Assembly: GCA_033782935.1 (NCBI GenBank)
Contig: JAWQEG010000726.1
Coordinates: 225,001-289,000, forward strand
DNA: 64,000 bases
Source: Petrolisthes cinctipes
Taxonomy: Eukaryota > Arthropoda > Malacostraca > Decapoda > Porcellanidae
Reading direction: 5' to 3'
Part shown: positions 1 through 11,790 of the stretch, in pieces
Position numbering within the stretch: the first letter of the stretch is position 1
How the letters are laid out: each line of letters opens with the position of its first letter
Made by a program: the position numbers and the translations under genes
The notes under the pieces: generated by a model
The model's input: the letters and a program-made list of their open reading frames with translations, nothing else
Told to the model about the DNA's origin: nothing
Database searches by the model: none

Positions 1-712
1 TATACAGCTGTTCATTGTATTTACTTGCATAATAATTAACTATAATTATATACCTCTTCACTATTAATGCAATATTATACAGCTGTTCATTGTATTAATT
101 ATAATTATATACCTCTTCACTATTAATGCAATATTATACAGCTGTTCATTGTATTTACTTGTATAATAATTATATACCTCTTCACGATTAATACCTATCA
201 TTCATTGTATTTACTTGTATATTAATTAATTATACATATAATTATATACCTCTTCACTATTAATGCAATATTATACAGCTGTTCATTGTATTAATTATAA
301 TTATATACCTCTTCACTATTAATGCAATATTATACAGCTGTTCATTGTATTAATTATAATTATATACCTCTTCACTATTAATGCAATATTATACAGCTGT
401 TCATTGTATTTACATGTATAATAATTAATTATAATTATATACCTCTTCACTATTAATGCAATATTATACAGCTGTTCATTGTATTTACTTGTATAATAAT
501 TAATTATAATTATATACCTCTTCACTATTAATACATATCATCCATTGTACTTACTTGTATAAAAATTAATTATAATTATATACCTCTTCACTATTAATAC
601 ATATCATTCATTGTATTTACTTGTATATTAATTAATTATAATTATATACCTCTTCTCTATTAATACAATATCACACAGCTGTTCATTGTATTTATTTGCA
701 TATTAATTAATA
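1..712. repeat. AT-rich minisatellite in the 5' intron of FAU copy 1
   Basis: About eleven diverged units of roughly 60-70 bp, recognisable by the recurring words tatacctcttcactattaa and acagctgttcattgtattt. The array runs up to a 3' splice acceptor just before the FAU-like ATG at 731, so it most likely lies in an intron whose 5' end is outside the window. A related but separately amplified array sits upstream of FAU copy 3 (29630-30060), so the intron sequence itself is homologous between the two loci. Small ORFs across this array are repeat artefacts. Confidence 0.85.
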
Positions 713-730
713 GTTATTTTCTTCCACAGA
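713..730 (+). promoter_or_regulatory. 3' splice acceptor before FAU copy 1
   Basis: A pyrimidine-rich run ending in ttcttccacag (AG at 728-729) lies one base before the ATG at 731. The same arrangement, tttttccacag then A then ATG, occurs at FAU copy 3 (AG at 30070-30071). A non-coding first exon followed by an intron abutting the start codon is how vertebrate FAU genes are built. The retained acceptor argues that these copies are not ordinary processed retrocopies. Confidence 0.65.
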
Positions 731-1120
731 ATGGCTCTTAATGACAACAATACCAACAAGAGACTACACATACAATTATTACTTCGTTCTTCTCTAGGGA
801 CTCACGTTTTTGACATATATCAAGGACATACAGTGGCTGACATACGAACATTTATCAGTCAAGTTGATTATATACCAATTAATGATATTAAATTATATGC
901 ATCTGGAGTATTACTAAATAATGATAATCAACTTTTGTCAACTTTAACCTCAGTAATTATTGATGTTAATGTATCAGTGAAGGGAGGTAAAGTTCACGGC
1001 TCACTGTCCCGTGCTGGTAAAGTCAAAAACCAAACCCCAAAAATACTAAAGACTGAAAAGAAGAAACCAAAGACAGGAAGAGCCAAAAAAAGAAAACAAT
1101 ATAATAAACGATTTGCATAA
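731..1120 (+). CDS. FAU: Ubiquitin-like/ribosomal protein S30 fusion (FAU-type), copy 1
   Basis: 129 codons. Residues about 11-86 form a ubiquitin-like (FUBI-type) domain ending in Gly-Gly at 85-86, and residues 87-129 are ribosomal protein eS30, starting [18 protein letters not shown] and ending in the basic [14 protein letters not shown]. In the family the precursor is cleaved after GG to release S30 for the small ribosomal subunit; that site is kept. The S30 part is about 43 residues rather than the usual 59. The conserved C-terminal stretch after NRRFV is missing, and the DNA after the stop still resembles it out of frame (codons for F-V-P at about 1124-1132). The ORF is intronless and rich in Asn/Lys/Ile. 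It may be a diverged paralogue with altered C-terminus, or a pseudogene with only its tail lost; a functional main-copy gene is less likely. Confidence 0.85.
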   Translation: MALNDNNTNKRLHIQLLLRSSLGTHVFDIYQGHTVADIRTFISQVDYIPINDIKLYASGVLLNNDNQLLSTLTSVIIDVNVSVKGGKVHGSLSRAGKVKNQTPKILKTEKKKPKTGRAKKRKQYNKRFA

Positions 1121-1740
1121 GTTTGTTCCCAATAACTAAATAAATAACATAACTAAATATATAACATAACTAAATATATAACATAACTAAATATATAACA
1201 ACTAAATATATAACAACAAAGAAAATAATATAATAAACTATTTATATAAATATTATACTGAGGATACATTATTTTTATTTATAATGTTTTTATTTTATAA
1301 ACATGTAAATATTTAATTAATAGTAGTAATATAGTAGCTCTGTAATGTAGTATTGTATTGAGGAAACATTATTTTAATTTTATTTTATTATAATGTAATA
1401 ATTTGGTTTGTATATTTATTGTATCTATTACCCAAATATTTATTGTTATTTGTGTTCTTAGTTTAATGAGTTTATTATAATTATATTTTTAACAAAGAGG
1501 ACTTATGATATTTAATAGTGTTCGTAATAAATAATGTTGTATTATCGTATTTAAAATAAAATTATTTTTTTCAATCTATGTTGTATTCGTAATCCTAATA
1601 TTATATGTACCAAATATATGACAAGTGTTTGCTGTATTGTTCAAAAAGGGAATTAAATAATAATACTTTTAAATAACTGGCAAATTAAATTAAATAAAGT
1701 CTAATGAGGGGAAATATTTTAGAATGTGAAATTATATTAA
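1121..1740 (+). other. Shared 3' flank module, copy 1
   Basis: AT-rich non-coding DNA with many AATAAA-like words and a few tandem copies of ataacataactaaatat (1139-1215). By eye it is almost identical to the reverse complement of 21225-21758, and clearly homologous to 30880-31905 and to the reverse complement of 43366-44060. It therefore accompanies FAU copy 1, the RFX/FAU hybrid, FAU copy 3 and the intact tandem-RFX gene. It probably holds the 3' UTR and polyadenylation signals; no ORF is supported. Confidence 0.8.
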
Positions 1741-1842
1741 AATAAAAATGTGTGGACAATATTATTGTGGTGTTGCTGTAGGAGACTGTACCCTCCTGGT
1801 TCAAGGTCATAATTGTAATGCTACCAACACATACACGGTGTA

Positions 1843-2049
1843 CAGCCACAATCAAATAACTACTGACACTTTACTTCCATGTGCAAAATAATCAGTATCA
1901 TATCGAAATATCATCATACAACACCTTACGTCTACTCAACCCCCACAATTATTATTATGAGGTGCTGCAATATTATATACGTGAGGTTCTTTATTACCAA
2001 GATATTTACTACGTTGGAAGGAGTGTCGGTGGATATTTGATTGTGGCTG
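1843..2049. mobile_element. Tc1/mariner-type MITE, family 1, copy 1
   Basis: A 207-bp element with 16-bp terminal inverted repeats CAGCCACAATCAAATA, flanked by TA on both sides (1841-1842, 2050-2051). A paralogous empty site exists at 2932-3000: the flanks match and a single TA (2982-2983) replaces the element, so the TA was duplicated on insertion. No transposase is encoded. Other copies are at 36810-37005 and 56246-56448. Confidence 0.85.
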
Positions 2050-2070
2050 TACGTTTGGTTTTATTTATTT

Positions 2071-2910
2071 GGCTGAGTTTACACCAAGCGAGTCTTGTCT
2101 CGTCAAGTCAGTGTGAGTCATTTAACATGCGTCAATTTGACTTAACCCTGTTTACACCGACTTAGTCAATGTTCGTCAAGTCAATGCGATAATTATAAGA
2201 GTCACTGCTCAGTTTCCCGCTTGAAGCACAAGACCTACAGCAGAAGCCATGGCAGTTCGTGATATCTTGAAAGATTATATTGTTTTCCCAGGTGGAGCTC
2301 TTGAGTGGCAAGACAGTTATCCAATAATATATACAGTAGTCCATAATGAATGAAATTGTTCTCTCACCTGTACATTTTAATTCAGCATCAACCTGCCTCC
2401 ACAGAGTGATCCAATAATATATACAGTAGACCATAGTGAATGAAATTGTTCTGAGACACGTGTACATTTTAATTCAGCATCAACCTGCCTCCACAGAGTG
2501 ATCCAATAATATATACAGTAGACCATAGTGAATGAAATTGTTCTGAGACACGTGTACATTTTAATTCAGCATCAACCTGCCTCCACATAGCAGCCATAAC
2601 ATCACCATCTGGGTGGCTACTTTATCACTTGCATCATAATATAGCAGGGTAAGACTACTCTCAAATTAGGTTTATTAGGAGTTTCACTTTTATGTTAACA
2701 CCACTGATGACGCGCTGTGACTCATGAAAAAATGGGTCCATCCCTATCTGTGATGAGAAGAGACCCGACGTGACGAGACGAGACTCGCTCGGTGTAAATG
2801 GCTTCTTCACAAATCCATATAAATCAAATATGAACTGGGGTGGCGAGTCATGACCTAGCTTGACTCGCATTGACTTGACGAGACGAGACTCACTTGGTGT
2901 AAACGCAGCC
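2071..2910. mobile_element. Non-autonomous TIR element with GTTTACACCAAG ends
   Basis: The left end reads GGCTGAGTTTACACCAAGCG and the right end is its diverged inverse, together about 50 bp of terminal inverted repeat containing TCTCGTCAAGTCA words. A second, inner pair of similar ends lies at about 2150-2190 and 2765-2801, suggesting nesting or an end duplication. The middle (2325-2590) holds three tandem units of about 108 bp containing ccaataatatatacagta. No transposase is seen. Target-site duplication is not clear, so the superfamily is unassigned (hAT-like ends are possible). Confidence 0.6.
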
Positions 2911-3435
2911 TAATTAGTTATTGTGGCTGACTGTACCCTCTTGGTTCAAGGTCACGTAATGTTACCAACACATACACGGAATACGTTTGGTTTTATTTAT
3001 TTTCTTAACTCTGATCAGGACCCACACCTCCATTGTACATGAATATAAAAGTAAAGATATTGCTACAAGAACACTTTTAACTTTACAATGGTAAGGTTAT
3101 GAAGGAAGGAATGGAAAACAATAGCCTAACCATTATTGTATATAAACATAGAGATGTGTATAATGGCCACAAAGACTGAACAACAATGATCCTTATAGTA
3201 GAGTTACATAGAGGTGAATATATGGCTACAAGAACATTTTTAACTTTACAATGGTAATGTTATGAAGGAAGGAATGGATTACAGTAATTATTATTGTATA
3301 TAAACAGAGATGTGTATAATGGCCACAAACATCCTTATAGTAGAGTTACATAGAGGTGAATATATGGACACAAGAACATTTTTAACTTTACAATGGTAAT
3401 GTTATGAAGGAAGGAATGGACTGAGGCTCATACAC
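2911..3435. repeat. Duplicated flank with empty MITE site, then tandem repeat
   Basis: 2915-3003 is a second copy of the sequence surrounding MITE copy 1 (gactgtaccctc, ggttcaaggtca, catacacgg) without the MITE. From 3040 to 3435 there are about three units of roughly 120-130 bp containing ttttaactttacaatggta and ggttatgaaggaaggaatgg. The latter word recurs at 5825, 6270 and 24505, marking a dispersed family. No coding sequence. Confidence 0.7.
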
Positions 3436-3690
3436 ACACAGGCCAGCCTGTCCGGCGGCCTGCATAAGCTGGTCCGTTCAGGCAAAACTCACCAAGTGTG
3501 GCGAGAAAATCGGTCTGTGCAGGCCACCTTAACCGTCCCCGTGGAATCTGTAGCAGACACATTTTTCAATTCAGGCTCCGGTCAGGTTGAGGCCGTTTGA
3601 GTGTGTGTGTGTGTGTATTCGAGGCCGTCTGAGTGTGTGTACTTGAGGCTGTTTGAGTGTGTGTGTGTGCGTGTATACTTGAGGACATTT

Positions 3691-3726
<36 letters not shown>

Positions 3727-4571
3727 GAGGCCATTTGAGTGTGTGTGTGTGTGTACTTGAGGCTGTTTGAGTGTGTGTGTGTACTTGAGGCTGTTTGAGT
3801 GTGTGTGTGTACTTGAGGTTGTTTGAGTGTGTGTGTGTGTGTGTGTGTGTACTTGAGGCCATTTGAGTAGGTGTGTACTTGAGGCTGTTTGAGTGTGTGT
3901 GTGTACTTGAGGCTATTGGAGTATGTGTTTGCGGTGACGGTGACCCAGGGTTGCCAGGCCTGTCCTTTTTATGACAATATGTCCTATTTGAAGTCTGTTT
4001 GTCCTACACATTTCATGGGGGAAAGGACAGGCCAAATCTGTCCTTTTATGTCCTATTTTCGAGGCATTCATAAAAAATATATATTAATGGTAAACACAAA
4101 ACAAATGAAAAAATTGAATTTCCTGTGAGAGGGATAGTGACCAGTGCAGGCAGCGCCAGGGATAGGAAGGTGGGTACCAGCCTACTGGTACTTATGTGAA
4201 TTAACCCTTATGTAAATAGTTCGTAAGGACTAATATTGCTTATAATATTGAGGAGTTTTCCACCTTTCGAACACCACGACTGAATGAAATTCTAGTAACA
4301 TACAGTCATCGTACTGAGTCTACTGACCACGTCCAAGACGGGACGAAGGTGTGTGATGAAAACTGCTACACGGAATTACCTACCATTCCTTTAAATTCAT
4401 ACTGCATTCCTTTAAGTACTGCATTTGTGGAAAGAATATAGTGTTTATCCTATTTTTGGTCTAAATGTCCTATTCCGGAAGCAAGTTTGTCCTAATTCCT
4501 CCTATGAGCACCTGGCAACTCTGGTGTGTACTTGAGGCTGTGTGTGTGTGTGTGTACTTGAAGCCGTTTGA

Positions 4572-4603
<32 letters not shown>

Positions 4604-5199
4604 AAAGCTGTCAGTCACTTGTGGACGGATAAATACATTCTATCATCATCATCATCATTAACACACTCAAGGATGAGTCCAGTTTCTTGTTGGAATTTAT
4701 CGAAATTTATAAAGACAATTAATTGCTCACATTGGAAGATAAAAAGCAAAGACTATTTACACTAATTATTGGACAATACACAACCTTAATTAACCAGTAT
4801 GTTTAAGTTGGGTAACAATTTTGACTCTCCTTTCATTAGGAAATGTTTCATTATGGATATATCCCTTTATATCTAATAAACTATCCAACAATCTCGGGGG
4901 TGTTAGTTAACGGGAGTTTTGGCTGGTGAATAATACATAAAATTAACCAGTTAATCTTATTTGTCTAAATTAGTGAATGACTGCATCATAAAAATTCCTT
5001 AGGCTAATCCGTGGTTGACTGAAACTATAAATTTACCATCATTACTCAGGCAGCATGATAGGTAATATAATTACCTCAGGTTACATAAACTTGTCTTTAT
5101 TTATCATCAGTATTATAAAGACGTGAGGCTGACTGAACCATGGACTGAATTGTGTGTGGGAGGTGAGGCCAGCCACTTCAGGCCACCGGACATGCTGGC
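3436..5199. other. Interval bounded by inverted CAGGCCAGC ends; TG arrays; no gene seen
   Basis: Near 3438 the sequence CAGGCCAGCCTGTCCGGCGG faces an inverted, similar sequence ending at 5200 (5161-5199); a single copy also lies at 9187-9222. These could be the ends of a 1.76-kb DNA transposon, but no transposase ORF is present. 3597-3930 and 4525-4600 are (TG)n tracts separated by acttgaggctgtttgag. 3930-4520 and 4620-5110 contain no supported gene. 5040-5130 is a diverged copy of 17690-17870. Confidence 0.45.
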
Positions 5200-5893
5200 C
5201 TGTGTGTGTTTGGGACTCTTTATAGTAGACATACATACATACTGGTCAATATATGGACACAAGAACAGTGTGTGTGTTTGGGCCTCTTTATAGTAGACAT
5301 ACATACATACATACTGGTCAATATATGGACACAAGAACAGTGTGTGTGTTTGGGACTCTTTATAGTAGACATACATACATACATAGGCCTACTGGTCAAT
5401 ATATGGACACAAGAACAGTGTGTGTGTTTGGGCCTCTTTATAGTAGACATACATACATACATACTGGTCAATATATGGACACAAGAACAGTGTGTGTGTT
5501 TGGGACTCTTTATAGTAGACATACAGTCGCGGTCATAATATTATTATATAATCATCCATATACGGGTAATTTACTCACCTAAGAGTTTGACAGCTTCCCT
5601 CTGTTCCTTAGATGATAAACTTTCTAATAAGTAGGTTAACTATTATCTTTTCATTTAATAAAAGCAGCTACGCACTACGTAAAACAATAATACCATATGT
5701 GAACGTGAAAACATTACACAGTAAATTGTTTGAGATACCAATATGTGGATGATTATTATTGACCGCGACTGTACATACATACTGGTCAATATATGAACAC
5801 AAGAACATTAACTTTTCAATAATAAGGTTATGAAGGAAGGACTGTGTGTGTTTGGGACTCTTTATAGTAGACATACATACATACATACATACT
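5200..5893. repeat. Minisatellite of about 70 bp, interrupted by a MITE
   Basis: Five units of about 68-76 bp before 5521 and remnants at 5772-5893. Each carries tgtgtgtttggg, ctctttatagtagacata and (catA)n-like catacatac. Unit-to-unit differences include alternating ggactc and ggcctc and a variable number of the tetranucleotide. ORFs read from it on both strands are artefacts. Confidence 0.85.
5524..5771. mobile_element. Tc1/mariner-type MITE, family 2
   Basis: A 248-bp element with TIRs starting CAGTCGCGGTCA and extending to about 40 bp (atcatccatat near each end). It is flanked by TA at 5522-5523 and 5772-5773. It sits inside the array at 5200-5893, whose other units give the unoccupied site (gacatacatacat), confirming a TA target duplication. 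No coding capacity. Confidence 0.85.
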
Positions 5894-6246
5894 GGTGATT
5901 ATGGGCCGATTCCACAAATACCATCCCGAACATGGTGAGACCCTTTCCGATTCCACAGTCGTCAATATTTGTTGGCTAGCCAACAAACGAAAACCTTTGG
6001 TAACGTGTCCGATTCCACAGTCGTTTTTCTGGACCCAGTTTGTTAGGGCTCCAACCAAAATCATAAGCATTATTGGAACTTTGTATATGGTAGAGGGACG
6101 GAGGGGGAGGGGCAGACCGAGAGTGAGTTGAGAGGTATGGGGTGGAAGGAGGGACGCCAGTTGACGGGGAACAGGGGTTCATGGAGGGATTCATTTGTGG
6201 CCACGCCTTCGGGGATTAAGGCGTCTGGCAATAGATAGATAGATAG
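5894..6246. mobile_element. Composite insertion: MITE-3 fragment and SINE-like piece with GATA tail
   Basis: It interrupts the repeat that resumes at 6247 (acattaacttttcaataata). The left part carries three copies of ccgattccaca, and the word ggctagccaacaaacgaaa related to the MITE at 7611-7853. The right part (about 6090-6246) is GC-richer and ends cgccttcggggattaaggcg followed by (GATA)n, like a retroposon 3' end. Insertion order is not resolved. Confidence 0.5.
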
Positions 6247-6383
6247 AACATTAACTTTTCAATAATAAGGTTATGAAGGAAGGACTGGACAACAGTAACC
6301 ATTATGGAAGTCTTCTTTTATATTAATAACGAAACGTTGGTGATATTAAACTGCTTGGTAATATTTTACAAAAACTAAGTTAC

Positions 6384-6758
6384 ATAATAACACTCCATGT
6401 CACTCTAAAGTAAGCAATACACCTTGCATTCTGTTACATGTTAAATAATAACATTCTATGTCACTATAAAGTAAGCAATACACCTTGCATTCTGTTACAT
6501 GTTAAATAATAACACTCCATGTCACTGTAAAGTAAGCAATTCACCTTGCATTCTGTTACATGTTAAATAATAACATTCTATGTCACTGTAAAGTAAGCAA
6601 TACACCTTGTATTCTGTTACATGTTAAATAATAACATTCTATGTCACTATAAAGTAAGCAATACACCTTGTATTCTATTACATGTTAAATAATAACACTC
6701 CATGTCACTGTAAAGTAAGCAATACACCTTGTATTCTATTACATGTTAAATAATAACA
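6384..6758. repeat. 61-bp tandem repeat, about six copies
   Basis: Units contain taacattctatgtcact, aaagtaagcaatacacc and ttctgttacatgttaaa. Starts are spaced 61 bp (for example 6391, 6452, 6513). Variation is limited to a few positions (attcta/actcca, ttgcat/ttgtat). Confidence 0.9.
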
Positions 6759-7610
6759 ATATTTGTATACGGTAGTATATATTATACTGTAGGCTACCTA
6801 CAGTATGCCAATATTATTAATGTCTATACCTATACCTTTGTATATGTACAATACTAGCCTAACTATTGTATTATATGGTATGCTAATAGTAAATATTTAA
6901 TATTAACCACAACATATTTTTCTTTGATCATAATCAATTAATCATAAACTCTGATAATTTTAAGTATCATGAATTGAAGAGGCCTAACGTAAAGCATCAG
7001 CCTATATATTGGTGAAATTCTTTAACTTGAAAATGAACATTACTTTATATCTATTGTTTATTGTATAACGTTACCTGTAAAGGTACTTTATGTGTTTAGT
7101 GTTAAGATAAAGTTACTATCATTATAATAAGTTGTGTATATCTACAGCCTGATGATATGTAGCAATTCTGATAATTCATATGCTCTGAAAGTTCCATATC
7201 AAAATTCATCTAGCCTAGCGTTAAGCAAGAGTAGTCAAATTACCAAAAAAAAGCTTTACTGGAGACACAGCTTATACAATAACCACAGATTATCTCCCAC
7301 ATTAGGGTAGACAGTATAGCGACCTACTGTATCCTCAATGGGATATATTTACTGTAAAGTCTATAGGCTAAGTTAGGTAGAATATATTCCTACCTTTAAT
7401 ATTGTTCTCTACTTGCTAAATCTACTTCTATTTGGCTTACGAGTTTCCTATGATTTAATTAATATAGCCTGTAGTACTTTACCTATGTGTATGATGAGTC
7501 ACTTTACACCAACTTAATGAGAAAACAATAATAATTGTAGTTATGAAATACGACATAATAATGATGGAGAAGAGTAAAGAAAACCCCAGCTAACTTATTA
7601 AAGTGTTATT
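6759..7610. other. AT-rich intergenic stretch, nothing recognised
   Basis: No ORF with plausible coding character, no RNA gene and no clear repeat was found. The word tagcct/ggcta recurs often, as in the rest of the window. Confidence 0.5.
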
Positions 7611-7853
7611 GGGTCGATTCCACAGTGGTTGGTAGTGGTTTGTAAGCACGCAAACGAAAGAATCTTAGCTGTGTAAATGACTAATGGATGAATAATTTAA
7701 TGAATTTGGTGAGTAAACTATGCAGTGATCATCAATATCTAACTGTTGGATAGGTTTTGTGAATGTGGATGCTCACCTTTTGGAAAATAATGAAGCCTTA
7801 CAAGTGTGGTTGGTTGGGAAGCTAACAAACGAATACGACTGTGGAATCGACCC
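7611..7853. mobile_element. MITE family 3 (GGGTCGATTCCACAG ends), copy 1
   Basis: A 243-bp element whose left end GGGTCGATTCCACAGTGG is the inverse of its right end ACTGTGGAATCGACCC. The interior (ggtttgtaagcac, ctaactgttggatag, gaagctaacaaacgaata) is shared with copy 2 at 29135-29365. No transposase. Flanks are A/T-only and the target duplication is uncertain. Confidence 0.8.
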
Positions 7854-9402
7854 ATAAAGTTATAGTGTACTTACCAATGTGGTGTATGAAGGAAGAATAT
7901 GAAGTGTTTTACAGTCCACATCAGATACCAGGGAGTATAGGCCTATAATGGGCATTTTGGCATGGCCGACTTTTATCCTTTCGAGACAAAATAGCGGTGT
8001 TGGCATTTTGTCAGGCCGGCATTTGGACCAGACAGCGCCGGGGTAAACCTTCAGTTATATTATCTTTACTATAACCTTTAACCATTATATTTATATTTGT
8101 ATATAACACAACACAACCATAATAACTACATTTATAGCCTATAATAACACACCACAACCGTAATCAAACACACTGGCGAGTATAATTATACATGCCAGGG
8201 TAAATTTTCAAGTTATATGGTCTTCACTAACATATAACCATAAAATATATTTAGAACACAACACAACCACAATAATTGTGTATATCTTATTACAACACAC
8301 CACAACCGTAATAAATATTCTGATATCTAACACAACGTAAATAACAGTAACATATAACACAGCTAGAGTAACACACCCACACACGCCATAAGTTCAGAAT
8401 CAACTGTAAAATATAATTTTATTTCATATTTTGTGTGTGTGTGTGACTGTTTGTGTGTTATAACCACACCCAAGGTTCCAATGGACATATTCTATTGGTT
8501 ACTGTTCACACTTACCATCAATTATCATCCAATCACACAACACTAAACTCAAGGGGGCGGAGTCTATACTCATCCTCACAATATGTTGACACTTAAATTA
8601 ATTATTAATCCATTGAGTTTTTCAGTTTTTTCCGTGATCATATTATATCATCTTAAACATTATCAATACACATTTACTTTATACAAGGTACTCTAGTACC
8701 AGTGTAGGACCCCCAACACGTAAGGGGTCCAGTTCCGAGGCTAGCCTATACATTTTTAAGTTTTGATTGAATCTTAGTGGGTCTGTAGGATTACTCTGGC
8801 TCCCCTAGGACTCCTACCCTCTCTCCACCCCTATAACATTAGGCCGATTAGAGACTAAAAGTGATACTATACTGCACCAGTGTACCTTCTGAAGAATGGT
8901 GGGAGATGAGGAGTCGCCACTTGCCTACTATTGCATCATAATTATATACCTTTGGTAAACACAAGCTGATCCCAAACAAAAATATTACAATTTTAAGGCC
9001 CCCATATATAATATGGACCGCTGGAATTGTAAACAAATCCCATTACACAGTGTGTATGTAGTTCTCACCAAAGTAAAAATAATAGCTTATTTTTACCTTG
9101 GTTCTCGTACCACCAAAAATGTGTGGTCTGGTCACAACTTGCCAATCTTCCTGCAGTAGTATTATAGTACTTCCCTAAGTTACACAGGCCAGCATGTCCG
9201 GTGGCCTGAAATGGCTGGCCTTGCCATGGTCTCACCTGCTCACTCACGATTCAGTACATATGGTTCAGTCGGCCTCACGTTTCTAGATCTCAGTGTTAGC
9301 GAAACTCTGTGTATTGAGGGTGGCAATGGATGCTCCTCTAACCACTTTCTAAAACGGCCTGAACCTGACCGGAGCCGGACTAAAAAAATCTGTCGACGAC
9401 AG
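7854..9402. other. Intergenic; diverged repeats and an inverted CCAAT-containing duplicate
   Basis: 8080-8350 holds three diverged copies of an ataacacaacacaaccataat unit. 8430-8520 (accacaccc, ccaatggacatattctattgg) is the inverted duplicate of 13995-14075. 8550-8575 contains gggggcggagtct, a GC-box-like word close to ATTGG/CCAAT words, but no gene follows. Short ORFs at 8848-9465 show no recognisable family. Confidence 0.5.
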
Positions 9403-9820
9403 AAGGCCCTACGACACACGACCCGTTTTCGTTCCGACAGGCTTGACGCCATCAAGAATTCTTAAATGCATTTTAATTAATTAATATAACTGTTCACACG
9501 ACCCGTCGCCCTGCTGGCGGCAGCCATCCGTCGACCGACCGACCGACACGGATCGGATTCCTTCTAAAGAATACCTGGCCCGTTGAACGGCGGTGAACAT
9601 GGACCCTTACAGAACCCGTCCATTTAGCTTAGTAAGCTTACCCACAGTCCCATACATTATATGAAGGAACACTGCCACAGTGCCAGGCGATTGACTGTCT
9701 GCAGTGATTGTCGGTCGGGCCACGAACGGTCAGTGTGAATACGTATTATAGTTGTTAAACGGAGGTGAGCTGGCGGCCTGTCTGTCGGAACCAAAACTGG
9801 TCGTGTGTATAGGCCCCTTT
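9403..9820. mobile_element. Non-autonomous TIR element (CACACGACC ends)
   Basis: The left end AAGGCCCTACGACACACGAC and the inverse of the right end AAAGGGGCCTATACACACGAC align and continue through cgttttcgttccgacag. The interior is GC-richer than its surroundings and contains gaccgaccgaccgac. No ORF. The general form (AAGG start followed by a CACACGA box) resembles the elements at 37805-38385 and 49442-51073. Confidence 0.6.
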
Positions 9821-11135
9821 AGACTTTAGTTTGTTTCCAAATTACTGTAACCTTTTTAGTTTAGCTGTATGGCAGATGATTGTAAGGTTCCATGTCTGGT
9901 GTGATCCTACCATGTTCTACTTTCAACCAACAATGATAGAATGAATATGACGGCTACGGTGACAAATAAAGGAGTTTGAAGGGGAGTTCATTGAACTTTA
10001 TAGACAACCACCTTACATATGGAGTAAGGTTGTATACTATCTCCAATAATTATGACCAATCTTCATAGATACCTCTGTGTCCCGGGTGCACCTTCTCTGT
10101 GTGACAGGTTATACGGGGGTACAGGGAGTCTGAGGGAGAGGAGAGTCTGGGGGGTGAAGGAGGAACTGTTGGGCGTTGACTGGTGTTTGTGACGGTCTGA
10201 GGGAGAGAAGCAGGAAGGAGTTTCAAAGTGAGGAGCATTTGCTGCGGGGGAGAACACACACACCCTAATTTAAATAATAACACACACTTTATCACTCTAT
10301 AAATATATCGCCTTAATGACCATTACGTAGTATATAGGTGTTAAGCACAAATAACAAACCCATTTGCTGCTATATCTTTGATTCAGAAGGTAGTATTATA
10401 TGTTCATTAACCTTTGTCAGGTTTTACCACATAAGGTTTGAGATATACGGATTTAGATAACTTGTATTCAATGATCAACTGTCATACTATTTACCAAAGT
10501 TACACATAATTCTGTAATATTGTGCTAAATTATTGTATGACTAATTAAAAACATGATGCTTTACTCGTCACATGAATATGGCCTTGATCAACGAGGGTAT
10601 TATCCTATCTGTATTGAATCATTTTGATAAGGACAATTTAGACAAGGAGGTGCAAATGACAAGTGCTATCAATTTCATTTGATAGAACTATAGATATAAC
10701 TGTAAACAAAGTTCATCACACATTCAGTTATATCACATACAATGGAAACTTCTTACTAACATTATATTGCATGTAGATATCATTCTTTCTCCATTTAGTT
10801 CAAGGGTGTCGGCAATAACATTACCACAGTAACGTAACGTATATCTATATTATAACAATGCTTTTTTTTCTTTTTCTATACCTCAACCTCGGGACTGTAG
10901 GCTGTCAGTAGCCCGTGACTCTTGCAAGGTACAGTCCAATGGAAATATAGCTATATTTACCTTGGTACAGTCAGCCTTGTATCCCCTACGAGTGAAGGTT
11001 TGGAACCCCATGCACTAAATAACAATATCAATGAGCTGTACCTCTTGTCTGTCCACTGAGTCCTGTACTGGTGCTACAGCCTTCCTACCCCTTGTTAAAA
11101 AGGAAATGTGGTAGTGATAATGATGATGAAGATAT
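9821..11135. other. Intergenic; nothing recognised except retroposon-end words
   Basis: 10300-10345 (tcgccttaatgaccattacg, then ggtgttaagcaca) matches a word found inverted at 38800-38850 and directly at 40350-40395; it looks like the 3' end of a retroposon. 10806-10862 is a diverged outlying unit of the array that follows. No gene is supported. Confidence 0.45.
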
Positions 11136-11790
11136 ATAACAATATTCCTCTTAGGTGTTGATAGTAACACTACCATAATAATGTAACGTATAAATAACAA
11201 TATTCATCTTAGGTGTTGATAGTAACAGTACCATAATAATGTAACGTATAAATAACAATGTGTTGATAGTAACACTACCATAATAATGTAACGTATAAAT
11301 AACAATGTTCATCTTAGGTGTTGATAGTAACACTACCATAATAATGTAACGTATAAATAACAATGTTCATCTTAGGTGTTGATAGTAACACTACCATAAT
11401 AATGTAACGTATAAATAACAATGTTCATCTTAGGTGTTGATAGTAACACTACCATAATAATGTAACGTATAAATAACAATGTTCATCTTAGGTGTTGATA
11501 GTAACACTACCATAATAATGTAACGTATAAATAACAATGTTCATCTTAGGTGTTGATAGTAACACTACCATAATAATGTAACGTATAAATAACAATGTGT
11601 TGATAGTAACACTACCATAATAATGTAACGTATAAATAACAATGTTCATCTTAGGTGTTGATAGTAACACTACCATAATAATGTAACGTATAAATAACAA
11701 TGTTCATCTTAGGTGTTGATAGTAACAGTACCATAATAATGTAACGTATAAATAACAATGTTCATCTTAGGTGTTGATAGTAACAGTAAC
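11136..11790. repeat. 58-bp tandem repeat, about eleven copies
   Basis: Units contain ttcatcttaggtgttgatag, taacactaccataataatg and taacgtataaataacaatg. Two units lack the first 13 bases or so. The minus-strand ORFs here simply read the repeat. Confidence 0.9.
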
